Origin: an uncultured Collinsella sp. | GTDB taxonomy: Bacteria; Actinomycetota; Coriobacteriia; Coriobacteriales; Coriobacteriaceae | Direction: 5' to 3' | NCBI GenBank assembly: GCA_900552425.1 | Contig: URZR01000023.1 | Coordinates: 1-15,487, forward strand | DNA length: 15,487 nt | Shown: positions 7,262 to 13,670 of the stretch, piece after piece | Numbering within the stretch: the first letter of the stretch is position 1 | Layout: each line of letters starts with the position of its first letter | Notes under the pieces: generated by a model | Told to the model about the DNA's origin: nothing | Database searches by the model: none | Seen by the model: the letters and a program-made list of their open reading frames with translations, nothing else | Translations under genes and position numbers: made by a program

Positions 7262-8647
7262 CTACACCGTCATCGGCGCCGGCTCATGCGGCTCGCCGTT
7301 CAGCTCGACGATGACCTGCGTTCCCACGCCCTCCTGGGACTTCACGCGCATGCCAGAATCTTCCCCGTAAAAGAAATGGATGCGCTGAAGCACGTTGAAG
7401 AGCGCCAGGCCGCAACCTCGCTTGATGGAGCCGTCGGCGGTAATGCTCTCGGGCTCCTCTCGGCGATGCTGCTCAAACAGGTGCGCGCAGACTTCTTCGC
7501 TCATACCGATGCCGTCATCTTCGACGATGATCTCCAGACCGTCATCGGTCTCAAAAGCCCTAACACGAATAGAAAGCGGCTCGGTCTCGCGCTGCGCATG
7601 CTTGATGCAGTTTTCGAGCAGCGGCTGCAAGATAAACGGCGGCACCATGCTGTCGCGCACCTCAAAGTCGATATCGACCGAGACGCGCAGACGGCCGTCG
7701 CCATACCGGGCCTGCATAAGGTTGATGTAACGAGTGCCCTGTTCCACCTCGTGCTCGAGCGTTGTGAGGGTATCGGAATCGGACAGTGTCTGACGGTAGT
7801 AATTGGAAAAGTCGATGAGCAGCGACCTGGCCTTGTCCGGCTCGGTACGTACGAGCGACACAATGGTGCTGATGGTGTTAAACAGAAAATGAGGATCGAC
7901 CTGCGATTGCAAGGCGCGCAGCTCCACGCGGGCCGTAAGCTCGTCCTGGCGCTCGAGCTCAAAGCTCGCAAGCTGCGTGGAAATGAGGTCGGCAAAGCCC
8001 GAGGCGAGCGCCGTCTGGCGCATATCGATGCTGCTCAGACGGGGATAATACAGCTCGAGCGTGCCCACGCAATGCCCGCGCACGGTAAGCGGTGCGACAA
8101 TACCGGAGCGCAGGCGCGGAAAGTAGCCACCTGTCTCGGTCGAGGCATCGCGCGAGAAAACGCTTTGCTCACCGCTGTTGATCACATTGAGCGTGGTCCG
8201 CAGCACCACCGGGGTGCCCGCGGGGCATTTTGCCGAGTCCTCGCCCCAGCTTGCCAACACCTGCTTGCCGTCGGTAAAGCAGATGGCAGAGGCGATGGTT
8301 TCGGACAGGATGATCTTAGAGGCGCCCAGGGCAGCTTCGGGCGTAAGGCCGCGCGACGTGTAGGCGAATATTTTCGACGCGATGGCGAGCGTGCGGTCGG
8401 TAGCGCTCGATGTGAGGTCGTCGGGAACGACAAAGACGTACGAGAAGAAGAAGCACAGCATGACCAAGCCGGCAATGACGACAACGGCCGGAACGGGATT
8501 GGGATTATCGGTTAGATCCCAGATGAGCAGCAGGATAAGCAGCGGAACGACAATACCGAGCAAGATGGCTTGAACCACATGCTGAGCGGTACGAAAGACC
8601 TTGGTAGAGTTGTAGCTCTTGCCCAGAATCAGCCTATTGAGATCCAC
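7262..8647 (-). CDS. LytS/YpdA-like sensor histidine kinase, pair 2
   Basis: A sensor kinase of about 461 residues, built like the one at 1392-2735: two transmembrane helices (about 24-44 and 53-74), a GAF-like region (about 85-225), H253 in QVDPHFLFNTISTI, N box QPLLENCIKH (341-350) and DDGIGM (377-382). The stretch ALASGFADLISTQL and following residues match the paralogue almost word for word. The residue before the PHFLFN core is Asp rather than the common Asn. I chose GTG 8647 because AAGGAG lies six bases upstream. ATG 8653 sits directly against that site with no spacer, and earlier in-frame ATGs (8677, 8716) have no ribosome site, the latter lying upstream of a terminator-like hairpin. 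The regulator gene follows by 38 bp. The signal is unknown. Confidence 0.9.
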   Translation of the reverse strand: MDLNRLILGKSYNSTKVFRTAQHVVQAILLGIVVPLLILLLIWDLTDNPNPVPAVVVIAGLVMLCFFFSYVFVVPDDLTSSATDRTLAIASKIFAYTSRGLTPEAALGASKIILSETIASAICFTDGKQVLASWGEDSAKCPAGTPVVLRTTLNVINSGEQSVFSRDASTETGGYFPRLRSGIVAPLTVRGHCVGTLELYYPRLSSIDMRQTALASGFADLISTQLASFELERQDELTARVELRALQSQVDPHFLFNTISTIVSLVRTEPDKARSLLIDFSNYYRQTLSDSDTLTTLEHEVEQGTRYINLMQARYGDGRLRVSVDIDFEVRDSMVPPFILQPLLENCIKHAQRETEPLSIRVRAFETDDGLEIIVEDDGIGMSEEVCAHLFEQHRREEPESITADGSIKRGCGLALFNVLQRIHFFYGEDSGMRVKSQEGVGTQVIVELNGEPHEPAPMTV

Positions 8648-8680
8648 CGTCATCTCCTTCTTACTGACGCACCCCATAGC

Positions 8681-8707
8681 AATAAAGAGGGCCGCAAGCG
8701 ACCCTCT
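8681..8707 (-). terminator. Terminator-like hairpin between amidohydrolase and kinase 2
   Basis: On the minus strand a 9-bp stem with one mismatch (8686-8694 with 8699-8707) and a 4-base loop is followed by TTTATT. It sits 59 bases past the amidohydrolase stop and about 20 bases before the kinase ribosome site. It probably ends the permease-amidohydrolase transcript, but it would also lie in the leader of any transcript starting at the CATAAT just upstream. Confidence 0.6.
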
Positions 8708-8709
8708 CC

Positions 8710-8724
8710 ATTGCATTATGCAAT
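8710..8724. promoter_or_regulatory. 15-bp palindrome, candidate operator over a -10-like site
   Basis: ATTGCAT-T-ATGCAAT is a perfect inverted repeat with a 1-base centre. On the minus strand it contains CATAAT (8719-8714), five of six matches to a -10 box, placed to start transcription at the base of the following hairpin toward kinase 2. No clear -35 was seen. The same ATTGC/GCAAT words occur at 4015-4042 ahead of the other kinase operon. Confidence 0.4.
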
Positions 8725-8765
8725 CAAAAACTGTGTTTTACATCCAGCCATCGACAAACGGTATC

Positions 8766-10043
8766 TTAGGCGCTGTATTTGTTGGCCTCGCCAAAGGTGC
8801 CAGCCTCGACGATCCAGCCGTCCTTCATGATGACGTCCATGTTGTCGGTGTTGAGCACGTGGATGTCGGCGGCGACGTCACCGTTGACGACCAGCAGGTC
8901 GGCGCACTTGCCGGCCTCGATGGAACCGGTCTCGTCCTCGATGTGGCACATCTTGGCACCGTTGAGGGTGGCACAGGTGATGGTCTCGACCGGGGTGAAG
9001 CCGATCTTGTCGACGAACTCGTACATCTCCTCGATAGAGCAGGTGCCGTACGGGGTGACGAAGGAGAAGGAGTCGGAGCCGATCGTCATGACGACGCCGC
9101 GCTTCTTGGCCTCGCGCAGGCAGTCGTAGTTGCGCTGCAGCTCCTTCTCGACCAGGGTGCCCTCGTACTTGTCGTGCAGCTCGGGGACGTAGACGGGCGG
9201 ATAGGTGGCGTACCAAGTGGGCAGGAAGGCGATCGTCGGGGTGAAGAAGGTGCCCTGCTCGGCCATGAGGTCCATGGTGCGCTCATCGATATCGAAGCCG
9301 TGAATCAACTGCTCGCAGCCAAAGCGAACGGAATCGTAGGCAGCGGCGTGGTTGTTGTAGCAGTGGCTCCACACGGGGATGCCGACCATCTTTGCCTCTT
9401 CGACCACGGCCTGGATCTCCTCGGAGCAGTAGTGCTGGTCGCGGCCGGAGTCCCAGCGCCAGATGCCGCCACCGGTAGCCCAGATCTTGATGGCATCGGG
9501 GTTCTCGCGCAGGCGACGACGGACGGCCTTACGCAGATCCCAAGGACCGTCGACCTGATCGCCCCAGGGGTGCGATTCCTTGTTGAGCTCCTGGCTGCAG
9601 TGGTGGGAGTCGCCGTGGCCGGCAACGCGGCAGAAGCCAAGGCCGGTTGCCAGAACGCGCGGGCCCTTGAAGACGCCCTTGTCGATGCAGTCGCGGATCT
9701 GGATACCAAAGCGACCGATCTCGCAGACGGTGGTGAGGCCGTGGGTGAGGCAGTCGTAGGCCTGCTTGACGGCGACGGCCTGCTTCTCGAGGAGCGGCTG
9801 CATGACCCAGTCGGTGTCATCGTCGGTGAGGTTGCCGGAGAAGTGCAGATGGGTGTCGATCAGGCCGGGCATAACGGTCTTGCCGGCGGCGTCGATAACC
9901 TCAACGCCCTCGGGAAGGTCCTGCATGACACCGGCGTACTCGATCTTGCCATTGTCGTCGACGAGAACGAGGGAGTTCTCGACCGGCTCGGCACCGGTAC
10001 CGTCGATGAGCTTGCCGCCAACGATTGCATACTTAGTGGACAT
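8766..10043 (-). CDS. Amidohydrolase-superfamily metal-dependent hydrolase
   Basis: A 425-residue member of the amidohydrolase superfamily, closest in style to imidazolonepropionase/Xaa-Pro dipeptidase-like enzymes. Metal and catalytic residues are in the expected order: HxH (H65, H67 in GLIDTHLHF), K186 in AIKIWATGG (possible carboxylated lysine bridging two metals), H227 in WSHCYNN, H248 in IHGFD, and D324 in IGSDS. Small beta-sandwich segments flank the barrel (1-60 and about 365-425). There is no signal peptide, so it is cytoplasmic. The ribosome site AAGGAGG lies five bases before ATG 10043 and is the best in the window, suggesting strong expression. It lies 131 bp after an amino-acid type permease on the same strand, so it probably hydrolyses an imported amide, cyclic imide or N-blocked amino acid. 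The exact substrate cannot be told. Confidence 0.88.
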   Translation of the reverse strand: MSTKYAIVGGKLIDGTGAEPVENSLVLVDDNGKIEYAGVMQDLPEGVEVIDAAGKTVMPGLIDTHLHFSGNLTDDDTDWVMQPLLEKQAVAVKQAYDCLTHGLTTVCEIGRFGIQIRDCIDKGVFKGPRVLATGLGFCRVAGHGDSHHCSQELNKESHPWGDQVDGPWDLRKAVRRRLRENPDAIKIWATGGGIWRWDSGRDQHYCSEEIQAVVEEAKMVGIPVWSHCYNNHAAAYDSVRFGCEQLIHGFDIDERTMDLMAEQGTFFTPTIAFLPTWYATYPPVYVPELHDKYEGTLVEKELQRNYDCLREAKKRGVVMTIGSDSFSFVTPYGTCSIEEMYEFVDKIGFTPVETITCATLNGAKMCHIEDETGSIEAGKCADLLVVNGDVAADIHVLNTDNMDVIMKDGWIVEAGTFGEANKYSA

Positions 10044-10116
10044 GGTTCCTCCTTATGGATCCATATAGTGGGCGAGGCCATGTTGGGTTATGGCCTCACA
10101 AAGCTACCCAAGTGGT

Positions 10117-10168
10117 GCCGGGTTCGGTGCGCGGGAGAGAGGGCCCCGCGCACCCGATCCGCCCCGGC
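10117..10168. other. Strong intercistronic hairpin between permease and amidohydrolase
   Basis: A perfect 10-bp stem (10126-10135 GGTGCGCGGG with 10145-10154) is enclosed by a second GC-rich arm pair (10117-10122 with 10163-10168). No T run follows on the minus strand, so it is unlikely to be a full terminator for the operon. It could stabilise one part of the mRNA or set different levels of the two genes. Confidence 0.5.
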
Positions 10169-10174
10169 TAGGCG

Positions 10175-11626
10175 TTATTTTTTGCGGGAATTGGTGAAGG
10201 CCATGAGGCCCAGGCCAACAGCCAGCCAGCCGATCACGATGCTCCACTCCACCATGTTGAGGGAGGCGGGAGAGAACGGGATCACGAGCAGGCCAATGAT
10301 GGTGCCGCAGGCAACGATAGCGAGGCTGATGCCAAACTTGCCGCCGGGCACCTCGTAGGGACGAGGCAGGTCGGGCTCGGTGAAGCGCATACGCAGGCAA
10401 GCGAGGGCGACCATGCCGCAGGAGAAGATGAAGGCGAGGGCCGACACGTTGGTCAGAGGGATGAGCATGTTCTTGCCCAGGAACGGACCGACGACGGTGA
10501 TGACGCCCAGAACGACGCAGGCGAGCTTGGGAGCGCCGGACTTGGGATCGACCTCGGCGAACTTCTCGGGCAGCTGACCCTTGCGGCCCATGGCGAGCAT
10601 GATGCGGCTCGTGGCGCCGTAGAAGGAGTTCATCGGGCCCATGGGTCCAAGCGTGGCGATGACGAGCATGGCCAGGTACAGGAGCATGTTGATGCCCTTG
10701 AGGCAGGCAAGCGCGGGAACCGGGCTCTTAACAAACTCATGCCAGTCGAGGATGGTGCCGAACGAGTAGATGCAGACCATGTAGAAGCCGCCGGCGGCCA
10801 GCAGAGCCAAGGAGATGATCTTACCGAACTTGTTCCAGTTGAGGCCCTCGGCTGCTTCCTCAGCCTGCTGAGGAATGGTGTCGAAGCCGGCGTAGAAGAA
10901 CGGGGTCAGAACCAGGACCGAAACGATGCCTGCGAACAGGCTGGTGCCCTCGGTAGCGGGCTTGCCGCCGCCAGCACCGGTGACCTGGGAGAACACGGGC
11001 ATGGCGTTGTCCGGCGAGCCGGTGAACAGCGAGACGCCCATGGCGAGCAGCATGCCGCAGAGCAGGGCCTTGGTCAGGAAGGCCTGCAGCTTGGCGGCCG
11101 AGCTGGCACCGCGGAAGTTGAGGAAGATGACGTAGGTTGCAAAGCCGAGCGCGATTAGCGTCGGGAACAGGTAAACGTCGGCGCCCAGGATGGTGTAGAG
11201 CTTGACGGCGCGCAGCCACTCAAGGCCGGGCAGGCTGCCGAACATCTCGGACACGAGGGTCGAGATGGCGATGGCCTCCCACGGGCACAGGATGCCGTTG
11301 CCCAGGGCCAGGAGCCAGCCGGTGATGTAGCTCATCGTACGGCCAAAGCTACGATCGACATACTCGACGATGCCGCCCGAGATGGGGATAGCAGCCGTGA
11401 GCTCACCGAAAACAGCTCCGACGGGCACGAGGAAGATTGCACCCAAGAGGAATGCGATCATAGCGGGAACGGGACCGCCGCCCACGACCATCCAGTCGCC
11501 GACCTGCAGAACCCAACCGGTACCGATGATGGCACCGAAACCGATGGTGAAGAAGTTCCAGAGCGAAAGCGTTTTCTTCATGCCGCCGTTGTCCTCGACT
11601 GCAACTTCTGCGTTCTTGTCCGCCAT
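10175..11626 (-). CDS. APC-superfamily amino-acid permease
   Basis: A 483-residue integral membrane transporter with about 12-13 hydrophobic helices. The first helix has the broken-helix motif GFGAIIGTGWV (29-39) of the APC superfamily, which binds the amino-acid backbone, and PISGGIVEYVDRSFG (81-95) matches the third-helix region of the family. It would import amino acids or similar amines with protons or by exchange at the cytoplasmic membrane. ATG 11626 has an AGGAGGGG ribosome site and follows a leader with several hairpins; the in-frame start 13 codons earlier would run through that site. It is first in a two-gene unit with the amidohydrolase, pointing to uptake and hydrolysis of a shared amino-acid-like compound. 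The substrate cannot be identified from sequence alone. Confidence 0.9.
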   Translation of the reverse strand: MADKNAEVAVEDNGGMKKTLSLWNFFTIGFGAIIGTGWVLQVGDWMVVGGGPVPAMIAFLLGAIFLVPVGAVFGELTAAIPISGGIVEYVDRSFGRTMSYITGWLLALGNGILCPWEAIAISTLVSEMFGSLPGLEWLRAVKLYTILGADVYLFPTLIALGFATYVIFLNFRGASSAAKLQAFLTKALLCGMLLAMGVSLFTGSPDNAMPVFSQVTGAGGGKPATEGTSLFAGIVSVLVLTPFFYAGFDTIPQQAEEAAEGLNWNKFGKIISLALLAAGGFYMVCIYSFGTILDWHEFVKSPVPALACLKGINMLLYLAMLVIATLGPMGPMNSFYGATSRIMLAMGRKGQLPEKFAEVDPKSGAPKLACVVLGVITVVGPFLGKNMLIPLTNVSALAFIFSCGMVALACLRMRFTEPDLPRPYEVPGGKFGISLAIVACGTIIGLLVIPFSPASLNMVEWSIVIGWLAVGLGLMAFTNSRKK

Positions 11627-11981
11627 TGTTCCCCTCCTTTCCTTTTTGACGCCCCCTGGCGTCACCCCTTGCGCGGTCCGTTTTGCCGCGCGCTTTTATT
11701 CCATGGCTTTAAGATACGGCCTTGGCGCAGCAGCGCCGCTCGCAGCTCGACCGAAGGCAGAACTGCAAAACGAGCGGCACCGTTTTTGGGACGAACGGCG
11801 GGAGACGTCATTCGTCCTGGACGCTTTCATCTTGTCTGCTTTTGAATACCTGTTGCCGTGACGCTTGGCGCGCGGCGCGGCAACGTTCATACCATTTGTC
11901 AGGCTTTTGGTGCACATACCCATGTGTCGTGCATCTTTTTATGTAGGATAGACAAGTTACACACGAGGCAAGGTGATTCGA
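11627..11981. other. Divergent intergenic region with clustered stems, no convincing gene
   Basis: This 355-bp stretch separates the minus-strand permease operon from the plus-strand peptidase gene, so it must hold both promoters. Perfect short stems occur at 11647-11664 (7 bp, 4-base loop), 11671-11691 (6 bp), 11735-11778 (8 bp, followed on plus by five T), 11789-11817 (7 bp) and 11852-11884 (7 bp). Read on the minus strand these would form a structured leader for the permease. A weak -10 (TAGGAT, 11944-11949) lies ahead of the peptidase without a clear -35. The possible ORFs here are arginine- and serine-rich, lack ribosome sites and look non-coding. Confidence 0.5.
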
Positions 11982-12983
11982 ATGGCATACGGATACAATG
12001 ACGGCGACCAACGGCCACAAAGCGTGCGCCTTGCCGGCCGCACCACGCCAACGCCCAGAAGCACCTCCGACAACGGCAACCAGCAGCGCCCCCAAGAGCA
12101 GCCCGGGGCTTCTTCTCGGCAACAAAGCCGTACCGCGCAGCAGTCAGACCGCGTGAGCACGAGCACACGCCAACGCCAGACCGACACATCGCAGCCGCGC
12201 CGCTACGATTGCCGTACGACCGACCACTACGTTAAGCGCTCCTTTTCGCCACCTCAACGCAATCGCGGCAATTCCGCCCCTCGCCCCGCGTCGCACACCA
12301 CAAGCCACGCACTTCCAGCCCGCCGTCTACGCCTTGCGCTTTGCTCCATTGCCGCCTGCCTCGTCTTTGTGTTTTTGGGATCCTGTATCTCGCACGGATC
12401 AGCCGGTCTTGAGCCCACTGCCGAGGACAAGCTGCTTAAAGCTCCCGTCGCGCCCGGTTACTCCTTTGCGTTCTCGACCCCACGCTCGCAATGGCAGGCC
12501 GGCACCATGCCCCACATCTACCAAATTGACCCCGCATGGTCGGAGCTGCCCTATGCCGGTGGCACTATTCGCGAAAACGCTTGCGGCCCCACTTGCCTCA
12601 CCATGGTCTATATCTTTAAGACCGGCCACACCGATAAGACGCCGGTCGATATATGCGCACTGGCCGAAGCCGGCAACTACGCCCCCACTGGTGCCACCGA
12701 GTGGTCGTTTATGACAGGCGGTGCGTGGCAGCTGGGGCTCAACGGAACACAGCTCTATAACGATTGCGAATCGATTGCCCAAGCACTTCGCTCGGGTGCG
12801 CCCGTTATCGCCGCAGTGCGCCCCGGTACGTTTACCAACGTAGGCCACTACATCGTGCTCTACGGCATCGACGATGCCAACCAGATTGGCGTCTACGACC
12901 CCAACTCGGCCAGCCGCAGCGCCCGCCGCTGGGGCGTGGTGGAGGTCCTCAACGAAGTCGAAGCCATGTGGGCCTACTACTAG
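11982..12983 (+). CDS. Membrane-anchored C39-family (papain-fold) cysteine peptidase
   Basis: A 333-residue protein in three parts. Residues 1-116 are low-complexity, rich in Q, S, T, R and P and probably disordered. Residues about 117-136 form one transmembrane helix after a basic RRLRL. The rest is an exported peptidase C39-like domain with C201 in ENACGPTCLTM, H289 in VGHYIVLYG and D306 in VYDPNS as the likely catalytic triad. Such domains cleave peptides or act on the cell wall; the target here is unknown. The helix orientation (basic residues before it) puts the catalytic part outside. ATG 11982 has AAGG about eight bases upstream, and no in-frame ATG, GTG or TTG lies just before the helix, so the long tail seems genuine. 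It is the only complete non-mobile gene on the plus strand, and its TAG stop is the first part of a REP-like unit. Confidence 0.85.
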   Translation: MAYGYNDGDQRPQSVRLAGRTTPTPRSTSDNGNQQRPQEQPGASSRQQSRTAQQSDRVSTSTRQRQTDTSQPRRYDCRTTDHYVKRSFSPPQRNRGNSAPRPASHTTSHALPARRLRLALCSIAACLVFVFLGSCISHGSAGLEPTAEDKLLKAPVAPGYSFAFSTPRSQWQAGTMPHIYQIDPAWSELPYAGGTIRENACGPTCLTMVYIFKTGHTDKTPVDICALAEAGNYAPTGATEWSFMTGGAWQLGLNGTQLYNDCESIAQALRSGAPVIAAVRPGTFTNVGHYIVLYGIDDANQIGVYDPNSASRSARRWGVVEVLNEVEAMWAYY

Positions 12984-13053
12984 TCATTGGGGACAGACTT
13001 AAATGAGTGGTCATTGGGGACGCTCTTGTTTGACTAGTCATTTAAGAACGTCC
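12980..13053 (+). repeat. REP-like units a, b and the left part of c
   Basis: Two direct units begin with GTCATTGGGGAC: unit a at 12980-13006 and unit b at 13009-13037. Unit c (13034-13053) is inverted relative to them, sharing the palindrome GACTAGTC with the end of b. Unit c breaks off after GAACGTCC, and its missing part is found at 13671-13682, beyond the IS110 element. The approximate unit is GTCATTGGGGAC, a variable 4-5 bases, TTAAATGACTAG. Unit a overlaps the stop codon of the peptidase gene. Confidence 0.8.
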
Positions 13054-13055
13054 AT

Positions 13056-13061
13056 TACAGT
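13056..13061 (+). promoter_or_regulatory. Left-end half (-10) of a junction promoter
   Basis: TACAGT lies two bases inside the left end. If the ends are joined through one CC core, it falls 18 bases after the TTGACA of the right end (13651-13656), giving a promoter that exists only in the circular form and reads toward the bridge RNA. This arrangement is known for IS110-family circles. Confidence 0.6.
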
Positions 13062-13067
13062 CGAAAT

Positions 13068-13265
13068 TGTCAGCCCGGGCCCGTCTCGGGCTACGATTGA
13101 GGCGCGCCCAGAACGGGCCGCCGACCGGGCGCCCGCGCACGGCCGAACGTCCCTGCCCCCGAGAGGGCCCGTTGGGTGCTGCCGGCGCGGGACGCGCCGC
13201 CCCCGACGGCTGATAGGAAAGTGCCGGGCAGGCGCCGCGGCTGGTAATGTGAGTGCCGAGGGGGA
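13068..13265 (+). ncRNA. Probable bridge RNA of the IS110-family element
   Basis: The non-coding left end folds as expected for a bridge RNA. A 5' hairpin is at 13072-13077/13087-13092. The target loop is closed by 13132-13138/13185-13191 (7 bp) plus 13140-13143/13181-13184, with an inner hairpin 13155-13158/13165-13168. The donor loop is closed by 13200-13204/13260-13264 plus 13207-13210/13255-13258, with an inner hairpin 13223-13226/13238-13241. Guide candidates are in the right places. The left target guide GAACGTCC (13145-13152) equals the flank 13046-13053. The right target guide GTTGGG (13171-13176) pairs with the flank CCCAAT (13671-13676) with one G-T wobble. The left donor guide ATAGGAA (13213-13219) equals 13662-13668 in the right end. 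The right donor guide GTAATG (13244-13249) is complementary to CATTAC (13053-13058) at the left end. Exact 5' and 3' ends are estimates. Confidence 0.78.
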
Positions 13266-13302
13266 GGCCATCCGGTCGAACGACTACCGGAAGGATACCA
13301 CC

Positions 13303-13641
13303 GTGAAAGCGCCATCGACCAGACCCGCGGCCGTGCTCGGCCTGGACGTCGGCAAGTCCTCCCACTGGGCCCGCCTGGTCGACCGCGGCGGGGAGGTGCT
13401 GGCCAGCGCCCCCGTCCGCAACCGGGAGGGCGCTCTCGACGCGCTGTTCTCCTCCGCGCCCGCCGGCACGCTCGTCGTCGTCGACCAGTTCCGCAACATA
13501 GGGTCCCTCGCCGTGAGGCGGGCCCGCGCCGCGGGGCTCGGGGTCGCCCACCTGCCCGGGCTCGCCGCCAGCCGCGCCGCCGGGCTGTTCGCCGGCGAGG
13601 CCAAGACCGACGAGCGCGACCGGGTGCCCTACCGGGAGTAG
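13303..13641 (+). pseudogene. IS110-family transposase, N-terminal fragment
   Basis: An open frame of 112 codons from GTG 13303 (AAGGA eight bases upstream) matching the N-terminal RuvC-like (DEDD) domain of IS110 transposases. LGLDVGKSSHW gives the first catalytic Asp (D15), VVVDQFRNIGSLAVRRARAAG holds the second acidic position (D61), and AGEAKTDERD (98-106) is the family's third motif. After that the sequence departs at once (RVPYRE, stop), whereas intact proteins run to about 300-400 residues and carry the Tnp20 domain with the catalytic Ser. The break near 13621 looks like an in-frame internal deletion, possibly rejoining the last few original codons. The fragment cannot cut DNA on its own. 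The same frame is open upstream of 13303 only because of high GC; that part is the bridge RNA region. Confidence 0.85.
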
Positions 13642-13650
13642 CCCCGACGG

Positions 13651-13656
13651 TTGACA
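13651..13656 (+). promoter_or_regulatory. Right-end half (-35) of a junction promoter
   Basis: A perfect TTGACA, ten bases after the transposase fragment stop and 14 bases before the right edge of the element, points outward. It is the expected partner of the TACAGT at 13056-13061 in a circularised element. In the linear form no good -10 follows at the right distance. Confidence 0.6.
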
Positions 13657-13670
13657 AAACTATAGGAACA

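Larger units (their letters stand above)
13054..13670 (+). mobile_element. Internally deleted IS110-family element inserted in a REP-like unit
   Basis: The element is defined by both its content and its flanks. It holds the N-terminal part of an IS110 transposase and a long non-coding left end, as in IS110/IS621-type elements. Its ends are placed by repairing the interrupted repeat: the left flank ends in GAACGTCC (13046-13053) and the right flank starts CCCAATGACTAG (13671-13682), which together rebuild one REP-like unit. The shared CC at both edges is the probable 2-bp core. Composition is far more GC-rich (roughly 70% or more by eye) than neighbours, suggesting recent arrival from elsewhere. 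At about 617 bp it is far shorter than a full IS110 (about 1.2-1.5 kb), so it is non-autonomous unless helped in trans. Confidence 0.85.

Noticed and set aside
8648..8716. Longer N-terminus for sensor kinase 2 from ATG 8716 or 8677
   Set aside because: Neither ATG has a ribosome site, and the 8716 start would translate through the terminator-like hairpin.
10174..10183. Plus-strand terminator formed by the hairpin at 10117-10168 and the T run after it
   Set aside because: No plus-strand gene ends here, and the T run belongs to the 3' end of the permease coding sequence.
8619..10358. A 579-codon plus-strand open frame
   Set aside because: It lies opposite the amidohydrolase, which has all catalytic motifs and a strong ribosome site. 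The plus-strand product is low-complexity V/D/G-rich, typical of an antisense shadow.
11640..11890. T-box or other known riboswitch before the permease
   Set aside because: No T-box core, specifier layout or other known riboswitch consensus was recognised; only unassigned stems are present.
11696..11923. A 75-codon minus-strand open frame in the intergenic region
   Set aside because: Arginine/serine/alanine-rich product without a ribosome site or recognisable domain; it overlaps the stem-rich region.
12980..13053. CRISPR-like repeats
   Set aside because: Only two direct and one inverted unit, almost no spacers, and variable sequence; the pattern fits REP-like elements.
13003..13302. Open frame upstream of, and in frame with, the IS110 transposase fragment
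   Set aside because: It has no ribosome site, matches nothing in the family and covers REP units and the structured left end. The frame is open because the sequence is GC-rich; GTG 13303 has the ribosome site.
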